Assembly: GCA_028023455.1 (NCBI GenBank)
Contig: JAQFVV010006724.1
Location: 359,175 to 423,174, forward strand
DNA length: 64,000 nucleotides
Direction: 5' to 3'
From: Epiperipatus broadwayi
Taxonomy: Eukaryota; Onychophora; Udeonychophora; Euonychophora; Peripatidae
This document shows positions 47,075 through 59,352 of the stretch, piece by piece (within the stretch, counting starts at the first letter, position 1; the number at the start of each line of letters is the position of its first letter). The position numbers were made by a program, and so were the translations under genes. The notes under the pieces are model-generated. The model ran no database searches. It worked only from the letters and a program-made list of their open reading frames with translations, and was not told where the DNA came from.

Positions 47075-48635
47075 TGTAACAGACGGGGTTCGAATACAAG
47101 AGATAAGGCAATAGTGCTAATTGAGAGTGTTGATATAGAGCGATTATATGCGAAAAGATATATATGTAAATAGTCATTCGAACCCTGTTACAAGGAGTGC
47201 GAAAGTTATGTGTGTATGCATATGTAAATATAGTTGTATGTGCGAGTGTACAATATGCGTATGTATTAACGGTGATGGTTACAATCAATTATATATAGAG
47301 CTGTATAAATTGTAATTGATTATTCGTATATATTTTATCCGTTAAGTTTTTTTTTAAAGTTTTAATAATATTGTCGGTAACACGTGTTTTTCTTTTGTTA
47401 ATTAATCTCTTGAACATATGAGGACAGAAATAGAAATGAATCAATTGCTGTAGGCAGTTTAGTCAATAACTGGCGTCGAGAAGTCTGAAAACTGGTCAAG
47501 TGGGTATTTTTGAAGAACAATGGAAGAACTGGTCAGTGGCGTACGGATACACAGAGAAAATTTTACAAAGTTAAAAGTGAAAAACAAAAGAACTTTTTGT
47601 TGTGCTCGAAAGGAGAGAGATAGATAGAAAAAAAAGAGAGACGCGGCTTGAACTACAGATTGTGTGGACGTGTAATTTTTTTCTTAAGAAGTCATTAATA
47701 TTTTCCCACCCAAAATGTCGGGGTAATTCTATAGTGCGAGTTTCGTTAATCGGCCCAGTGGACACTTGTCGTGGAACTCACCTGAAGCGGACTTACGAAC
47801 TGCGTTATTAAAATAAAGAAATTTTGTTTCATCAAGTGTAATGGTGACGAAAGATCTTTGAAAATTGGACCCTGTCATAAAGTGAGTGAATCACCTACTC
47901 CACCTCTGGGATAAGCTATTCGATATACCCTATTGGAACTGTTTGCCATCCGTTATATCTACCAGACCAGTATTCTTGGAGAGTTATAAATGCGGACTTG
48001 TCTTTGATCGCGTGAACTAAGGTAAATTGACGTGGCACAAAAATATATGTTCAGTGAATGTGTCTTAATAAAGAAACTAGTGTTACCTCAATATTAATTA
48101 CTATAATGGGTCTCTTTTAAAATTAAATAAAATAACAACATTAAATAAACAGCTCTGATGTATAATTGCACTATTTTGATGCGTGTATGAATTATATATG
48201 TGTGTATCAGAATAAATGGGCTGTGCGCTTGAATATTGATATATTTATATGCGTGTATAAATGGGATTTATTGGTAATGGGTATAGCCATAAATAGAATA
48301 AATTTTATGATAAGATCCGGGTTAGATTAATGGATTTATAACAAATAAACTATCGTACATAATAATAGACATATAAGACTTAGTTAGGTATTGTTTTAGC
48401 TTTGTTCTCTAGTTAGACTATCGTCCCCAAACCCTGAGATTGAGCTGGTTCGGTGCGCTACCATAAATAGATATACATACCAGAACCCTTATTTACGTTT
48501 TCGATGAGATAATTCTTATCCACGTGTAAGATTGGCGCGTGAGATGGAATCAAACCATGCTCACAAATATCTTCATTCGAAGCTACGGGTTAAAGCCTAC
48601 AATGGCGGTATAAAATATATCGGGTGGTGTTATAA
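47075..48635 (+). repeat. 5' LTR of gag-only element
   Basis: It starts TGTAACAGACGGGGTTCGAA. A partner ATTCGAACCCTGTTACA near 47174-47190 can pair with the first 21 bases, with a 4-base bulge. GGTTCGAATAC resembles a pol III B box. Confidence 0.93.
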
Positions 48636-48662
48636 TGGCGTCCCAACTAACGGGGCTGCGAA
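48636..48662 (+). promoter_or_regulatory. Candidate primer binding site (tRNA-Lys-like)
   Basis: TGGCGTCCCAAC followed by GGGGCT and GAA resembles the complement of the 3' end of tRNA-Lys(CUU), TGGCGCCCAACGTGGGGC, with a few inserted bases. It starts at the first base after the LTR. Confidence 0.55.
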
Positions 48663-49221
48663 TGTTAGAGAACGGGCATTTAAAAGGGCATCCTAACGTA
48701 ACGTAAAAGAGCTCACAAATGAGAGTGGATTTTTTTTTTTAAAAAAAAAAAAAAAAAGGGAAAAATAAAAGTGATAGTTTTGTTATAAATCGGAAAGAGT
48801 TTGAACACATATTGGAAAGATAGTAGATGGGCATATTTTGCGTGGTGAATGTACGGATAGAAAAGTTCTCGAGTGGTCAAGGGGGAAAATAGCATTGATG
48901 TATGTCCTGTGATATATATATAAAGTCATGGGTTATAAAATAGAGGTTTAAGAATTTATCTAACATTGAGATATTATAAAACAATATCGTTCAATATGAT
49001 AAGAAGGAGGGACAAAGGTCTATCAGGTGGGTCATGCAGTGGACCACTGGAAGCCGGGGTGACAAACCTGGCATGTTTAACCTTAATAGTGATATATAAA
49101 AAAATGAAGCCAAAAAAATAAACAGAATGGGGAAAAGCAGAAGGCGACAGAAGAGAAGGAAATAAATGTATCGGAGAGGATTTTAGAAAGATTAGAAGGT
49201 CTAGAACTCCGATTTCAGGAA

Positions 49222-50166
49222 ATGGACGAGAGGTTTGAACGGAGATTTCAGGAGATAGAACGGAGACTAGGGATAGAAAGCAAGGAAAGGGTGGAGAAGT
49301 CTGACGATAAAGAAGTAAAAGGAAGTTTAGATGAAAAAGAGAGGGATATAAAACAGGGACCGAAGTCTAGTGAGACGGAAAGACCAGAGCATATGGGAAA
49401 ATGTAAGGATGTGGTGGTACACAACCACGTGAACCATTTTTTAAAGATACGACAGTTTGAAGGCCAAATGGGGGAAGCTCCCGTGGAACATCTACGCAGC
49501 CTACGAAGATACTTTGGCATAAATCCCATGCCAGAGGAAGGTAAATTGGTGGTAGCGTACAGCCATCTAAGTGGGAATGCCCAAGAGTGGTGGGACTCAT
49601 TGTCCCAACAGCCCACAACCTTCGAGGAGTACCAGAAGAAGATATGAGAGACCTTCTGGTTGGAAGACCATCAGGAACTCGTGCAGTACCAAGTGATGCG
49701 AGTGAAATATGAGGAAGGAAAGGAAGAAAATTTCTCTCAATTTTTTCATCGCCAAGTGGCGAGACTAAGGACACTGGACACGTGTCACCTATCTGAAAGC
49801 CACATCATTTGAATTGTAAGGCACAATATGCCTATGAATGTGGAAAGAATGATGTTGGTGGTGAGGAAGGCATCCATCGGAGAAGTGGCAGAGCTGCTTA
49901 ACGCTCTGGATATGAGTATATATGACCATAACACACCATTGGAGCGAGGGAAGGAAGTTAAAGATATGCCAAATATTAAATTTGGGATGGAAGAAGGACA
50001 CACCAGCGGGAATGCCATGCATAGAAAAGGTGGTGATGATAGTCACAGACCGAGATGGCAATACGAACCGGAAGCTCGACGTCCGCCGGATAAGCCAAAG
50101 TTCGTCCAAGAAAAGGGACCGTGGTCACCGAAACAGAAAGGTGATACCGAGGGGAATAAAGGATAG
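49222..50166 (+). pseudogene. Gag protein of gag-only LTR element, two in-frame TGA
   Basis: Gag forms the particle that packages the element RNA. The N-terminal 40 residues are strongly heptad-like and charged (RFERRFQEIERRL), a predicted coiled coil. Residues 75-140 match capsid: IRQFEGQMGEAPVEHLRSL, EWWDSLSQQP, then FWLEDHQEL and FFHRQVARL after the first stop. One frame runs throughout but has TGA at 49645-49647 and 49810-49812; the first and probably the second are former CGA Arg codons. No zinc knuckle is present; the C-terminal 100 residues are Lys/Arg/Gly/Pro-rich. The same frame is open upstream to 49108, and an ATG at 49104 would join it if the A7 run at 49111-49117 lost or gained bases, so the true start may be there. 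Confidence 0.85.
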
Positions 50167-50228
50167 AAAGAAAGAGTCGTTTAAGAAGCCATTCAAATAC
50201 ACAGAAGATATTTGAAGGCTATTGCACC

Positions 50229-50237
50229 AGGGGGGTA
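50229..50237 (+). promoter_or_regulatory. Polypurine tract, gag-only element
   Basis: AGGGGGGTA immediately precedes the 3' LTR at 50238. Confidence 0.8.
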
Positions 50238-51796
50238 TGTAACAGACGGGGTTCGAATACAAGAGATAAGGCAATAGTGCTAATTGAGAGTGTTGATATG
50301 GAGCGATTATATGTGAAAAGATATATATGTAAATAGTCATTCGAACCCTGTTACAAGGAGTGCGAAAGTTATGTGTGTATGCATATGTAAATATAGTTGT
50401 ATGTGCGAGTGTACAATATGTGTATGTATTAATGGTGATGGTTACAATCAATTATATATAGAGCTGTATAAATTGTAATTGATTATTCGTATATATTTTA
50501 TCCGTTAAGTTTTTTTTAAAATTTTTAATAATATTGTCGGTAACACGTGTTTTTCTTTTGTTAATTAATCTCTTGAACATATGAGGACAGAAATAGAAAT
50601 GAATCAATTGCTGTAGGCAGTTTAGTCAATAACTGGCGTCGAGAAGTCTGAAAACTGGTCAAGTGGGTATTTTTGAAGAACAATGGAAGAACTGGTCAGT
50701 GGCGTACGGATACACAGAGAAAATTTTACAAAGTTAAAAGTGAAAAACAAAAGAACTTTTTGTTGTGCTCGAAAGGAGAGATATAGATAGAAAAAAGAGA
50801 GACGCGGCTTGAACTACAGATTGTGTGGACGTGTAATTTTTTTCTTAAGAAGTCATTAATATTTTCCCACCCAAAATGTCGGGGTAATTCTATAGTGCGA
50901 GTTTCGTTAATTGGCCCAGTGGACACTTGTCGTGGAACTCACCTGAAGCGGACTTACGAACTGCATTATTAAAATAAAGAAATTTTGTTTCATCAAGTGT
51001 AATGGTGACGAAAGATCTTTGAAAATTGGACCCTGTCATAAAGCGAGTGAATCACCTACTCCACCTCTGGGATAAGCTATTCGATATACCCTATTGGAAC
51101 TGTTTGCCATCTGTTATATCTACCAGACCAGTATTCTTGGAGAGTTATAAATGCGGACTTGTCTTTGATCGCGTGAACTAAGGTAAATTGACGTGGCACA
51201 AAAATATATGTTCAGTGAATGTGTCTTAATAAAGAAACTAGTGTTACCTCAATATTAATTACTATAATAGGTCTCTTTTAAAATTAAATAAAATAACAAC
51301 ATTAAATAAACAGCTCTGATGTATAATTGCACTATTTTGATGCGTGTATGAATTATATATGTGTGTATCAGAATAAATGGGCTGTGCGCTTGAATATTGA
51401 TATATTTATATGCGTGTATAAATGGGATTTATTGGTAATGGGTATAGCCGTAAATAGAATAAATTTTATGATAAGATCCGGGTTAGATTAATGGATTTAT
51501 AACAAATAAACTATCGTACATAATAATAGACATATAAGACTTAGTTAGGTATTGTTTTAGCTTTGTTCTCTAGTTAGACTATCGTCCCCAAACCCTGAGA
51601 TTGAGCTGGTTCGGTGCGCTACCATAAATAGATATACATACCAGAACCCTTATTTACATTTTCGATGAGATAATTCTTATCCACGTGTAAGATTGGCGCG
51701 TGAGATGGAATCAAACCATGCTCACAAATATCTTCATTCGAAGCTACGGGTTAAAGCCTACAATGGCGGTATAAATTATATCGGGTGGTGTTATAA
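50238..51796 (+). repeat. 3' LTR of gag-only element
   Basis: It matches 47075-48635 almost base for base. Most differences seen are C/T or G/A changes within CG pairs. Confidence 0.93.
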
Positions 51797-52074
51797 TATA
51801 TATATATATAGTAATGTTCTTGCTGTATTTAAAATATTTTGCCACTGAATAAAAGTGATTTCCTCAATGCATGGTTTGCATTTAGTTATTTAAAAAATAT
51901 CACTTAAACAGAATATGTATACCTTAAAGAAAATTTTGTTGAATTGAACAGTTAATGGTTATTCATCAAAGAATAGATCTCCTATCATTTTGAATTATTC
52001 AATCTTTAATAAGCTAAAATATTATGTGTTATTTAATTATATAATTGGGATAGGCTTTATCTATAAAATATATA
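51797..52074 (+). repeat. Segmental duplication A1, right part
   Basis: TAGTAATGTTCTTGCTGTAT onward matches 52505-52870. With 46637-47062 it forms one segment interrupted by the LTR element. Confidence 0.88.
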
Positions 52075-53480
52075 TGCACACACATGCACACTTATATTGC
52101 TATGTGCCATGTTACCCAGATGGTTACAATATATATAATATTTCAATTTTTTTTAGTATTTTTAATATTTGTAAAATTGATATTTTATTTAAAGTTGTAT
52201 TAACAATGGCATGTAAATAAAAAAAAAAGGATAATTGAATTATATTTAAATGGCTATTGTAAATAATGGTAATGGCAAAAATACCTAAAGATGTGTGTGC
52301 ATGTCTATTTGTAAAAATTGGAGAATGGATTTAAAATTTCTATTTTTTTTTTAATATACACATTTTTTTTTAAAAAAAAAAACTATCTGTATTACTTATT
52401 TTAAATATTTGAATGTTTTTAATTGGATGCGAAAATGTTCAAAAAGAAATTGAAATCAAATTATTGTTGCAGTATTGTTTATTAAGTGTTACATATATAT
52501 ATATAGTAATGTTCTTGCTGTATTTAGAATATTTTGCCACTGAATAAAAGTGATTTCCCCAATGCATGGTTTGCATTTAGTTATTTAAAAAATATCACTT
52601 AAACAGAATATGTATACCTTAAAGAGAATTTTGTTGAATTGAACAGTTGAATAAAAGTGATTTCCTCAATGCATGGTTTACATTTAGTTATTTAAAAAAT
52701 ATCACTTAAACAGAATATGTATACCTTAAAGAGAATTTTGTTGAATTGAACAGTTAATGGTTATTCATCAAAGAATAGATCTCCTATCATTTTGAATTAT
52801 TCAATCTTCAATAAGCTAAAATATTATGTGTTATTTAATTATATAATTGGGATGGGCTTTATCTATAAAATATATATCTTACATAAAACATATAATGATA
52901 TATATTACTCTGATATAATGCCCATAAATTAAGTAGAAAGCCTCTGTAATGAAAATGCTATTATTGTTATTATTTATTGTTATTCTTAAATATATACAAT
53001 GAACTAATTATTTTTTTAAACGATTGACTTCATTTTTTTTTTTTAAGATTACAACACTTATCTATATTTATGGGTCAAGTTATTGTACTTATTTTTTATT
53101 AGTTTACTTGCTTTACTCTCAAAATATTGAAACACTATTTTGATGCTTGTTTGAATTTTAAGGAATCATTGCATTATTGAATATTAAAAGATTTAGATAA
53201 TACAATAAATTATTTGTTTATTTGTTATCCAAAATACAATGCAGATTCAATAAGATGTCCTTTGTTTCTGAATTATATTTAGCAAGTAATTGATAAGTCT
53301 CATTAATATATTTCTAATATTTAGCATTAAAGTTAGAAATTTATAATATAGAAATATTAAGCTGAAACTCATCCCATTCTTTATCACTGAAATTTTGCCT
53401 TATCAAGTTTATGCATATAATAGATAAGAGCTAACCCAGTCTCCTATATATAACATTTACAATTTTGGTAGCTACACATG
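52075..53480 (+). repeat. Segmental duplication A2
   Basis: It is a tandem copy of A1 (first 800 bp) and matches 59790-60970 over its whole length at lower identity. It contains a 107 bp internal tandem repeat at 52542-52755. No gene was recognised in it. Confidence 0.88.
52542..52755. repeat. 107-bp tandem duplication inside A2
   Basis: GAATAAAAGTGATTTCC at 52542 recurs at 52649 with the following 90 bp. It is absent from A1 and A3, so it arose after the segment was duplicated. Confidence 0.9.
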
Positions 53481-53948
53481 ATGGGCTTGATAAACATATG
53501 AGTATTTTTATAAGCTTATTCATTTATCTTTCTTGACTCAATAAGTGATTTATGTCACATGATCACCATCTCTTATGCTAGCACATAAGAGTTTTGCCTG
53601 TTTAAATTATTTATGCAGTCTTATGTCAATTTTGCAGTGAAATGATATTTTGTTATATGCATAGTGTTTTGGAAATGCTTAATACACACAGATATGAGAT
53701 CCTAGAAGATTCTAATTTCCAAGGATAAATAGAAATAAATAAGGATGGAGTTGTTTACTTTTTTTTTTTTTTGTATTTTCATTACACACCTGTTCTGTGG
53801 GATGATTTTTTAAAGATAACAGAAAAAGATAAAAAAAACTTCAGATTGCTATATGTAAATAAATTAAGAAGTATCTAAGTTTAAGATTTTTGTATATATA
53901 TTTAGTTATTTAACTTCTTATAGTATACTAACCTTGTTATTATGTATT
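53481..53948. other. Spacer with a short HHR-R fragment
   Basis: CACATGATCACCATCTCTTATGCT followed by GTTTTGCCTGTTT at about 53556-53612 is a fragment of the hammerhead repeat family without the ribozyme. Otherwise nothing, apart from a T run at 53760. Confidence 0.5.
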
Positions 53949-55760
53949 ATGGCTGATACTAATGACAATATGTTGGCCAAGTCTAACATTAGAAGGTTGG
54001 AAGTTATGAGTAAGCTTAGGAGATGAATGGTTAGGTGGATGCAAATTTAGGAATTTAAAAGCTAACATAGATGCTGACTCTGTTAAAATGGATACCAACT
54101 CTATAGATTTAAATGATGAATTCAATGCTAAGTTCTATGCTTGTTTAAAAAATTTTGAAGTTCCCAAAGCTAAGATTGATATTAACTTTAAAAAATTAGA
54201 AGTCAAATTAGATGCTAATATTAAAGGTAGAAATTTATATTATTTCAGAGGAATTGAAAGGTCCAGAGCTGAAGCAATAGCTCTAAGGTAAGAATGAAAT
54301 TCTCAAGCTATTTCTTTAATGGATACAGTTGAAGAATTGAAGGGAAAAGTAATAGTTGACATTCAGAATAATCATACTAAAATTGAGTAATCACAAAAGA
54401 AATGTCAAAAATTTTAAAGATAAGCAGCTAAAGATCATCGAAACTTGAGTGATGAATTCAAAAATTTTAAATAGAAACAGTGCTCTTACAAGTTCATCAA
54501 ATGGAGATAGGGAAAGAAATGGAAGATTCTATAGAAATTAAAAAGAGAGTTATTGTTAAAGCTAGTCAGAAGTATTTCCAGCTTATAATTAAAGAAATTT
54601 GAAGTTTAAATGTGCATGAAATCAAAGAACAATTTTATGGGCACTACTATATCTTTTCTTCATGAGTTGGAAGCTAAGTTGGAAGAAATTAACCTAAACA
54701 TGATTAACATTAATGAGGATAAAATGTTAGAGAATAGATTAAAATAATTTTTTGTGAGGTAAATGCAACAAAGTATTGAAACTGACAGAATTAAACCTTA
54801 AAAGGAGGATATTAGAAACTGATTCAGAGGAAATTAATATTTTGGAGAAATGTAAGACTAAATTGGAGAAGACATTATAATTATACATAAACAGATTGAT
54901 GAGTGAAGGTTGACTATAGTGATAAAGATAGTTAGATTGTAGCATTGGAAAAGAGAATTGATGATATAAAACTAGAGACTTGCATGGAAAAATATAATAA
55001 TAATAATAATGGGGAGATTACAATTTATTCTCACAGTAAAGAGTTTTAGATCAATAAAGGGATGGAAGTGAACCCTGTTAATTGTGTGATGGAAACTCCC
55101 AATAATGATCATTCCTCCATCATGAGTCAATAAGAATTTGATAGGATTTTCAGAGGCAACAATATTTAAATGAGTTTTAATACTTCTTGGTTCATAAAAA
55201 TTAAAACTTTTAAAGACAAGCTTAATGAGAATACTGCAGAATACCTCAGTACCCTAGAAGAATTGTTTGCCCTGAGTATCTTAAGTGAACCACAAATGTT
55301 AGCAATTACCAGTAATAACTTCCTTGTGTCTGCCAAGAACTGATTTTCATTATTTGAAAAACTTCAGATCTATTGTGATTGTATATATACCATTATAAGA
55401 AATTATTGAAATGAAGATAAACAGAATTGCATTTCTCATCATCATTTAACTCAAGTGAAGTAAAATACACAAAAGGATAGCTACACACAATTCTTTCATC
55501 AGCAAGTCACCAAATTTAAGATGCTCACTGCCTTCTCACTGTCTGAAATACAGTTAGTGATAATTATATATCAGAATCTACATTACCACATTGAGCAGGT
55601 ATTAATAGTAGCTGCTAGGAACACAGTGGAGGAAGTGGCTGATGTATTGGATACTTTAGAAACCAGTAAAAGCACTTCAAAGACTTTATCCAAGAATAAA
55701 AGAGAAAATCACCAATACCCAATAGCTAACATTAATTATGATAGAAATAGGACCTGATAT
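53949..55760 (+). pseudogene. Gag relic, gypsy element 3
   Basis: It starts MADTNDNMLAKSNIRRLEVM. A long, charged, probably coiled-coil region (open part 54088-54291) follows, then capsid-like KLNENTAEYLSTLEELFAL near 55210-55270. The last piece, 55521-55757, has SLSEIQLVII and NTVEEVADVLDTLE, which corresponds to HLSESHII and ASIGEVAELLNALD in the gag-only element. Many stops and frameshifts are present. Confidence 0.7.
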
Positions 55761-56139
55761 GGTAATTCACTTCATTGGAGAATGGTGAATGATCACTTAT
55801 CTAAGAGATGAGCTCCTTATGCAGAATACACTGAAAATAGAAGTGATCTAAAGTCCAATAGGAGGTTCACTACTCCAGTGGAAAATTATCTGTACCCTGA
55901 TTGGACAAATCTATGACAACTTTTGTGGGTAGGCCTAAAGACCAATCATTAAATGGATAAGGGCCTCATGGTAATATTCCTCACTGAAGGATGTGTGATT
56001 AATTTGGAAAGGAACAAATTGATCTCAGCTTTAAACTTATTGTCATTTGATTTTGATGAATATAAACTGGTGAACCTGAAACTTTTGGTAATTATTTCAG
56101 TAGTACTGAGGGTTCGTTAGATACCAGTAGCCAAGCATC

Positions 56140-57900
56140 TATTATATCAGCAAATTTGTTTCAGAAAGTTTATAATGTGAATTCATTGACTCCATTCTTG
56201 CTACTTAACACTCATCTCAGATAATTCTAGAAAATGGTAAAAAATATATATATTTTCTCATCAGATCTGGGCCAAGATTCAATTGAGATCATTAGTTATT
56301 AAACATGTCTTTTTAATTGAGAGTGGACTCATTCATTAAATCATCTTAGGCTTAGATTTCATGAACAAAAATAAATGTATAATTGATTATATTGATAACA
56401 AAGTCATTTGTTGAAGTTTAAAATTTCACTTTGGCCTTTTTATTTTTTATTGGCCAAATGCTCTAGGATGTATAGGAAACTCCATGGAATTGATTATAAA
56501 AACCGAGTTGGATGAGTCTAGAATATTAAGCATTGAAGTAAAGTTTAAATACTATTTTATCAATATAAAGATTTTTTTTCTAAGCAGGCTGGAATTATTA
56601 AAGGCTATGTGTTTCATGTACATTTAAAGGATTGCAAACCATTTTAATGCAAATCTTATATGATATCTTTTAATAACAAGGCTAAGGTGGAAAAACAAAT
56701 TCACCAAATGGTCGAATGGAGCATCGTAAGAAAAAGTGTTACATCATCATTAAATAATCCCTTGATTGTTGTTAGGAAGAAGAATGGGTCAATGTATATA
56801 TCTGTCTTGACACTAGGTTTTTAAATCACTGAACTGTCTCAGAACATGATATTCCACCTAGAATGCATGAGTTACATATTTAACGGGAAAAATTTTTATT
56901 ACAGGGGATTTAATGACTAGTTGTTACTGGATCTGCACTCAGATGATCATAAATGCATGACATTTAAATATGAAGGGCATTCATATGTATTCCAGTGCAT
57001 TCCCTTTCATATGATAACCAATAGGCTGGCCTAATTCATTGTTTAGACAAAATTTTATCAGCAGATGTTAAGAACAATATTGTTGTATATGTCATTGCCT
57101 TGGAAATTATAATGGCGTATTTTCAGCCATTTACAAGCTTTTTTGAATAAATGTCAGTGGAAAAATATTAATATAAACTTTAAGAATAGCACTATTGATG
57201 CTGAAGAGATTGTTTTCTTGAGGCACATTGTCAGAGTGGATGGCATCAAACCTCATCCTGATAAAATTGCAACAATTCAAAAGTTTTCAATACTTAAGAA
57301 TAGAAAACAACTTTGTTCTTTCTTAGGCCTAAGTAATTTCTACCACTTTTTCTACAAAAATTTTGCTTGGGACTCAATTCAATTATCCCATTCTTTAAAA
57401 AAGGAGGAATGATGATAGTGGTTGTCAATACACACAGATAAAATAAATTCTATTAAGTTACAATTTTTAAGAGATCATATTGAGCTATCCAGATTTCAGT
57501 AAGTCATTCTTTGTCCCAATGGATAGCAGTGCTTTTGGATTAGGGATAGTATTATTTCAGATAGATAATGAACAAAAATCCCAAATTTTGTTAGGCAATT
57601 AGAAAGTACAAAATTGCATTATTCCACTACAGAGAAAGAACGTATTTTGGTGGTATAGTCTTTTGTTAAATTAAAATGGTTTCTGTTGAAATCTCAGATC
57701 ATTGTGATAATGGATCATAAAAAACTGGAATGTTTTTAACTAGTTACTTGAACAATGAGCATTTCGTACAATAGGGATTGTTTTTAGAGCAATTTTGAGT
57801 ACACTGTCAATATTGTCCAGGCAAAGATAATGTTGTTAACAATGCGTTAAGCAGAGACCCCATTAAATTAGAAAGCCTATTTAAAAAATCTATTAATCAC
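56140..57900 (+). pseudogene. Protease-RT-RNase H relic, gypsy element 3
   Basis: The protease end ILGLDFMNKNKCIIDY lies near 56345. RT begins KVEKQIHQMVEW (56690), then NPLIVVRKKNGSM and KYEGHSYVFQ. The YVDD position reads YVIA, so the active site is lost. The thumb piece 57143-57412 contains VDGIKPHPDKIATIQKFS and LCSFLGLSNFYHFF. RNase H follows with SSAFGLGIVLFQ (57525) and IVIMDHKKLECF (57700). Confidence 0.8.
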
Positions 57901-58079
57901 TAAAACATTCCATTGATGGCTGATGATTCTATAGAAGAGCTAAAATATTTAAATAATTTATAATTACAAGATCATAAATTGAATCTTATTATTAATCAGC
58001 TTGTAAAAGAATTGAAATCAGTAGAGATCACTCATTCAACAAGTAATAAATTCCTACATTACTAATTATTGGATTTGTT

Positions 58080-58980
58080 TTTCATCAAAGTTATAAGGAT
58101 GATGATGAATTATGGAAGATGGTTACTCCCACTCATTTGAGGGGGAAATTGATTTATTACATACACTATCTATTTGGGAATTATGGTATTAGAATGGGCA
58201 GACTCTACTGGCTGAGGATGTATGGGTCAATACCAAATTTTTAAATTATTCATATGCAGGAAAACTTCAGCCAATTTTGCCTAACCAAATCAGATTCTAA
58301 AAGTAGATTATTATGGACTTCTGCCATGTAACCATCAATTTATGTTTATCCCTGTATTTTACAACAGTCCAAAAGGCTAACACAAAACAATGTCATCAAG
58401 GTGATGCAAATCTCTCAATTTCCATTGGTTGGAAAGCCTGAATCCATTCTTACAGACCACACTACCTTTTTTACATCATCAGAATGGCAAGATTAGCTCA
58501 AAATTCAAAATCTCAAGCATATACTGATCTCCAATCATAATCTCCAGTCTAATCCTTGTGAAAGAGTCATGATGAAACTTAGTATGTTATTTAGAGTATA
58601 CTTGGAAAGAAACCACAATGGCTGAGGGTATCAGTTGCAAGAAGTTATTCAGTATATAAATATTACTCAAAATGAATCCACCAATTTATTATATTGTGAA
58701 GAAACTATTCTGACCAAGATTCCTTAATAGATCATGACCTCAACATGGAAAGAGCTATAGTGAATTTAGTGAAGATGGGTGAAAAACATAGCTCACAAGG
58801 ACCCCAAAATCCAAGTCAATTTCAGGTTGTCAATTCTCTGTTTGCTTGTATCCCAAGTTAATAATCTGCAGAAACAGCAGTAAAAATAATTTTTCAAACT
58901 TTATGAGGGACCTCATGAAATAGACAAGTCAATCAAAGAGAGTGCATATATGATTGATACACCAATGTGCTGAGAGAAAC
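58080..58980 (+). pseudogene. Integrase relic, gypsy element 3
   Basis: HLRGKLIYYIHYLFGNYG (58135) matches the zinc-binding N-terminal domain with one His lost. ILTDHTTFFTSSEWQ (58445) keeps the second catalytic Asp, and SNPCERVMMKLSMLFRVYL (58552) keeps the Glu. QEVIQYINITQNEST follows. Frames are broken. Confidence 0.75.
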
Positions 58981-59042
58981 ATACAATGACCAAAGCTCTA
59001 GTCTTATGCGTCAAGAATGATTAATATTACTTTAGTCCATGT

Positions 59043-59128
59043 CAAGCATTGGTGGCCTAGTGGCTAGCATAGCTGCTTTCCAAGCAGTTGTCCTGAGTTT
59101 GCTTCCTGACCGATGCTTTGACATATAA
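59043..59128 (+). mobile_element. tRNA-derived mini-SINE, copy 4
   Basis: AGCATTGGTGGCCTAGTGG ... CCGATGCTTTGACATATAAA. The acceptor (GCATTGG/CCGATGC) and anticodon stem (GCTGC/GCAGT around TTTCCAA, anticodon TCC) can be drawn, making this the most tRNA-like copy. It lies just beyond the decayed integrase, inside element 3. Confidence 0.8.
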
Positions 59129-59337
59129 ATAAACATTATTGTACTGCCTCCTAAAGAAGTTAAAAAGAAAACAATTAAATTATAATACTTGCAATAGTTA
59201 TTTTATATTGCAAAGTAAATAAAAGGAAAAGGAAATGAGGAAGTATTTTGCGTGGTTTTTTTTTTGTATTTGAGTGTAATAAAACCATGGTTTGTTATTG
59301 CTGCATGTAATTGTTAGTAATAATAAATATTTTTTTG

Positions 59338-59352
59338 TGAAGAGGAGGAAAT
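59338..59352 (+). promoter_or_regulatory. Polypurine tract, gypsy element 3
   Basis: GAAGAGGAGGAAATT directly precedes the short 3' LTR. Confidence 0.65.

Larger units (their letters stand above)
47075..51796 (+). mobile_element. Young gag-only LTR element (TR-GAG-like)
   Basis: Two LTRs of about 1.56 kb differ at only some 15 positions by eye (about 99 percent identical). Between them lie a primer-binding-like site, a 570 bp leader, one gag region and a polypurine tract; no protease, RT or integrase is present. It is inserted in the TA tract of duplicated segment A1. The paralogous segment A2 keeps the uninterrupted site near 52492-52510. Mobility would need enzymes from a related gypsy element. 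The term TR-GAG is used for LTR elements that keep only gag. Confidence 0.9.

Noticed and set aside
49248-49774. Minus-strand open frames opposite gag
   Set aside because: They are shadows of the gag coding bias on the opposite strand.
59043-59115. Functional tRNA gene
   Set aside because: A cloverleaf can be drawn, but the copy has the SINE tail TTTGACATATAAA and belongs to a dispersed family with target duplications.
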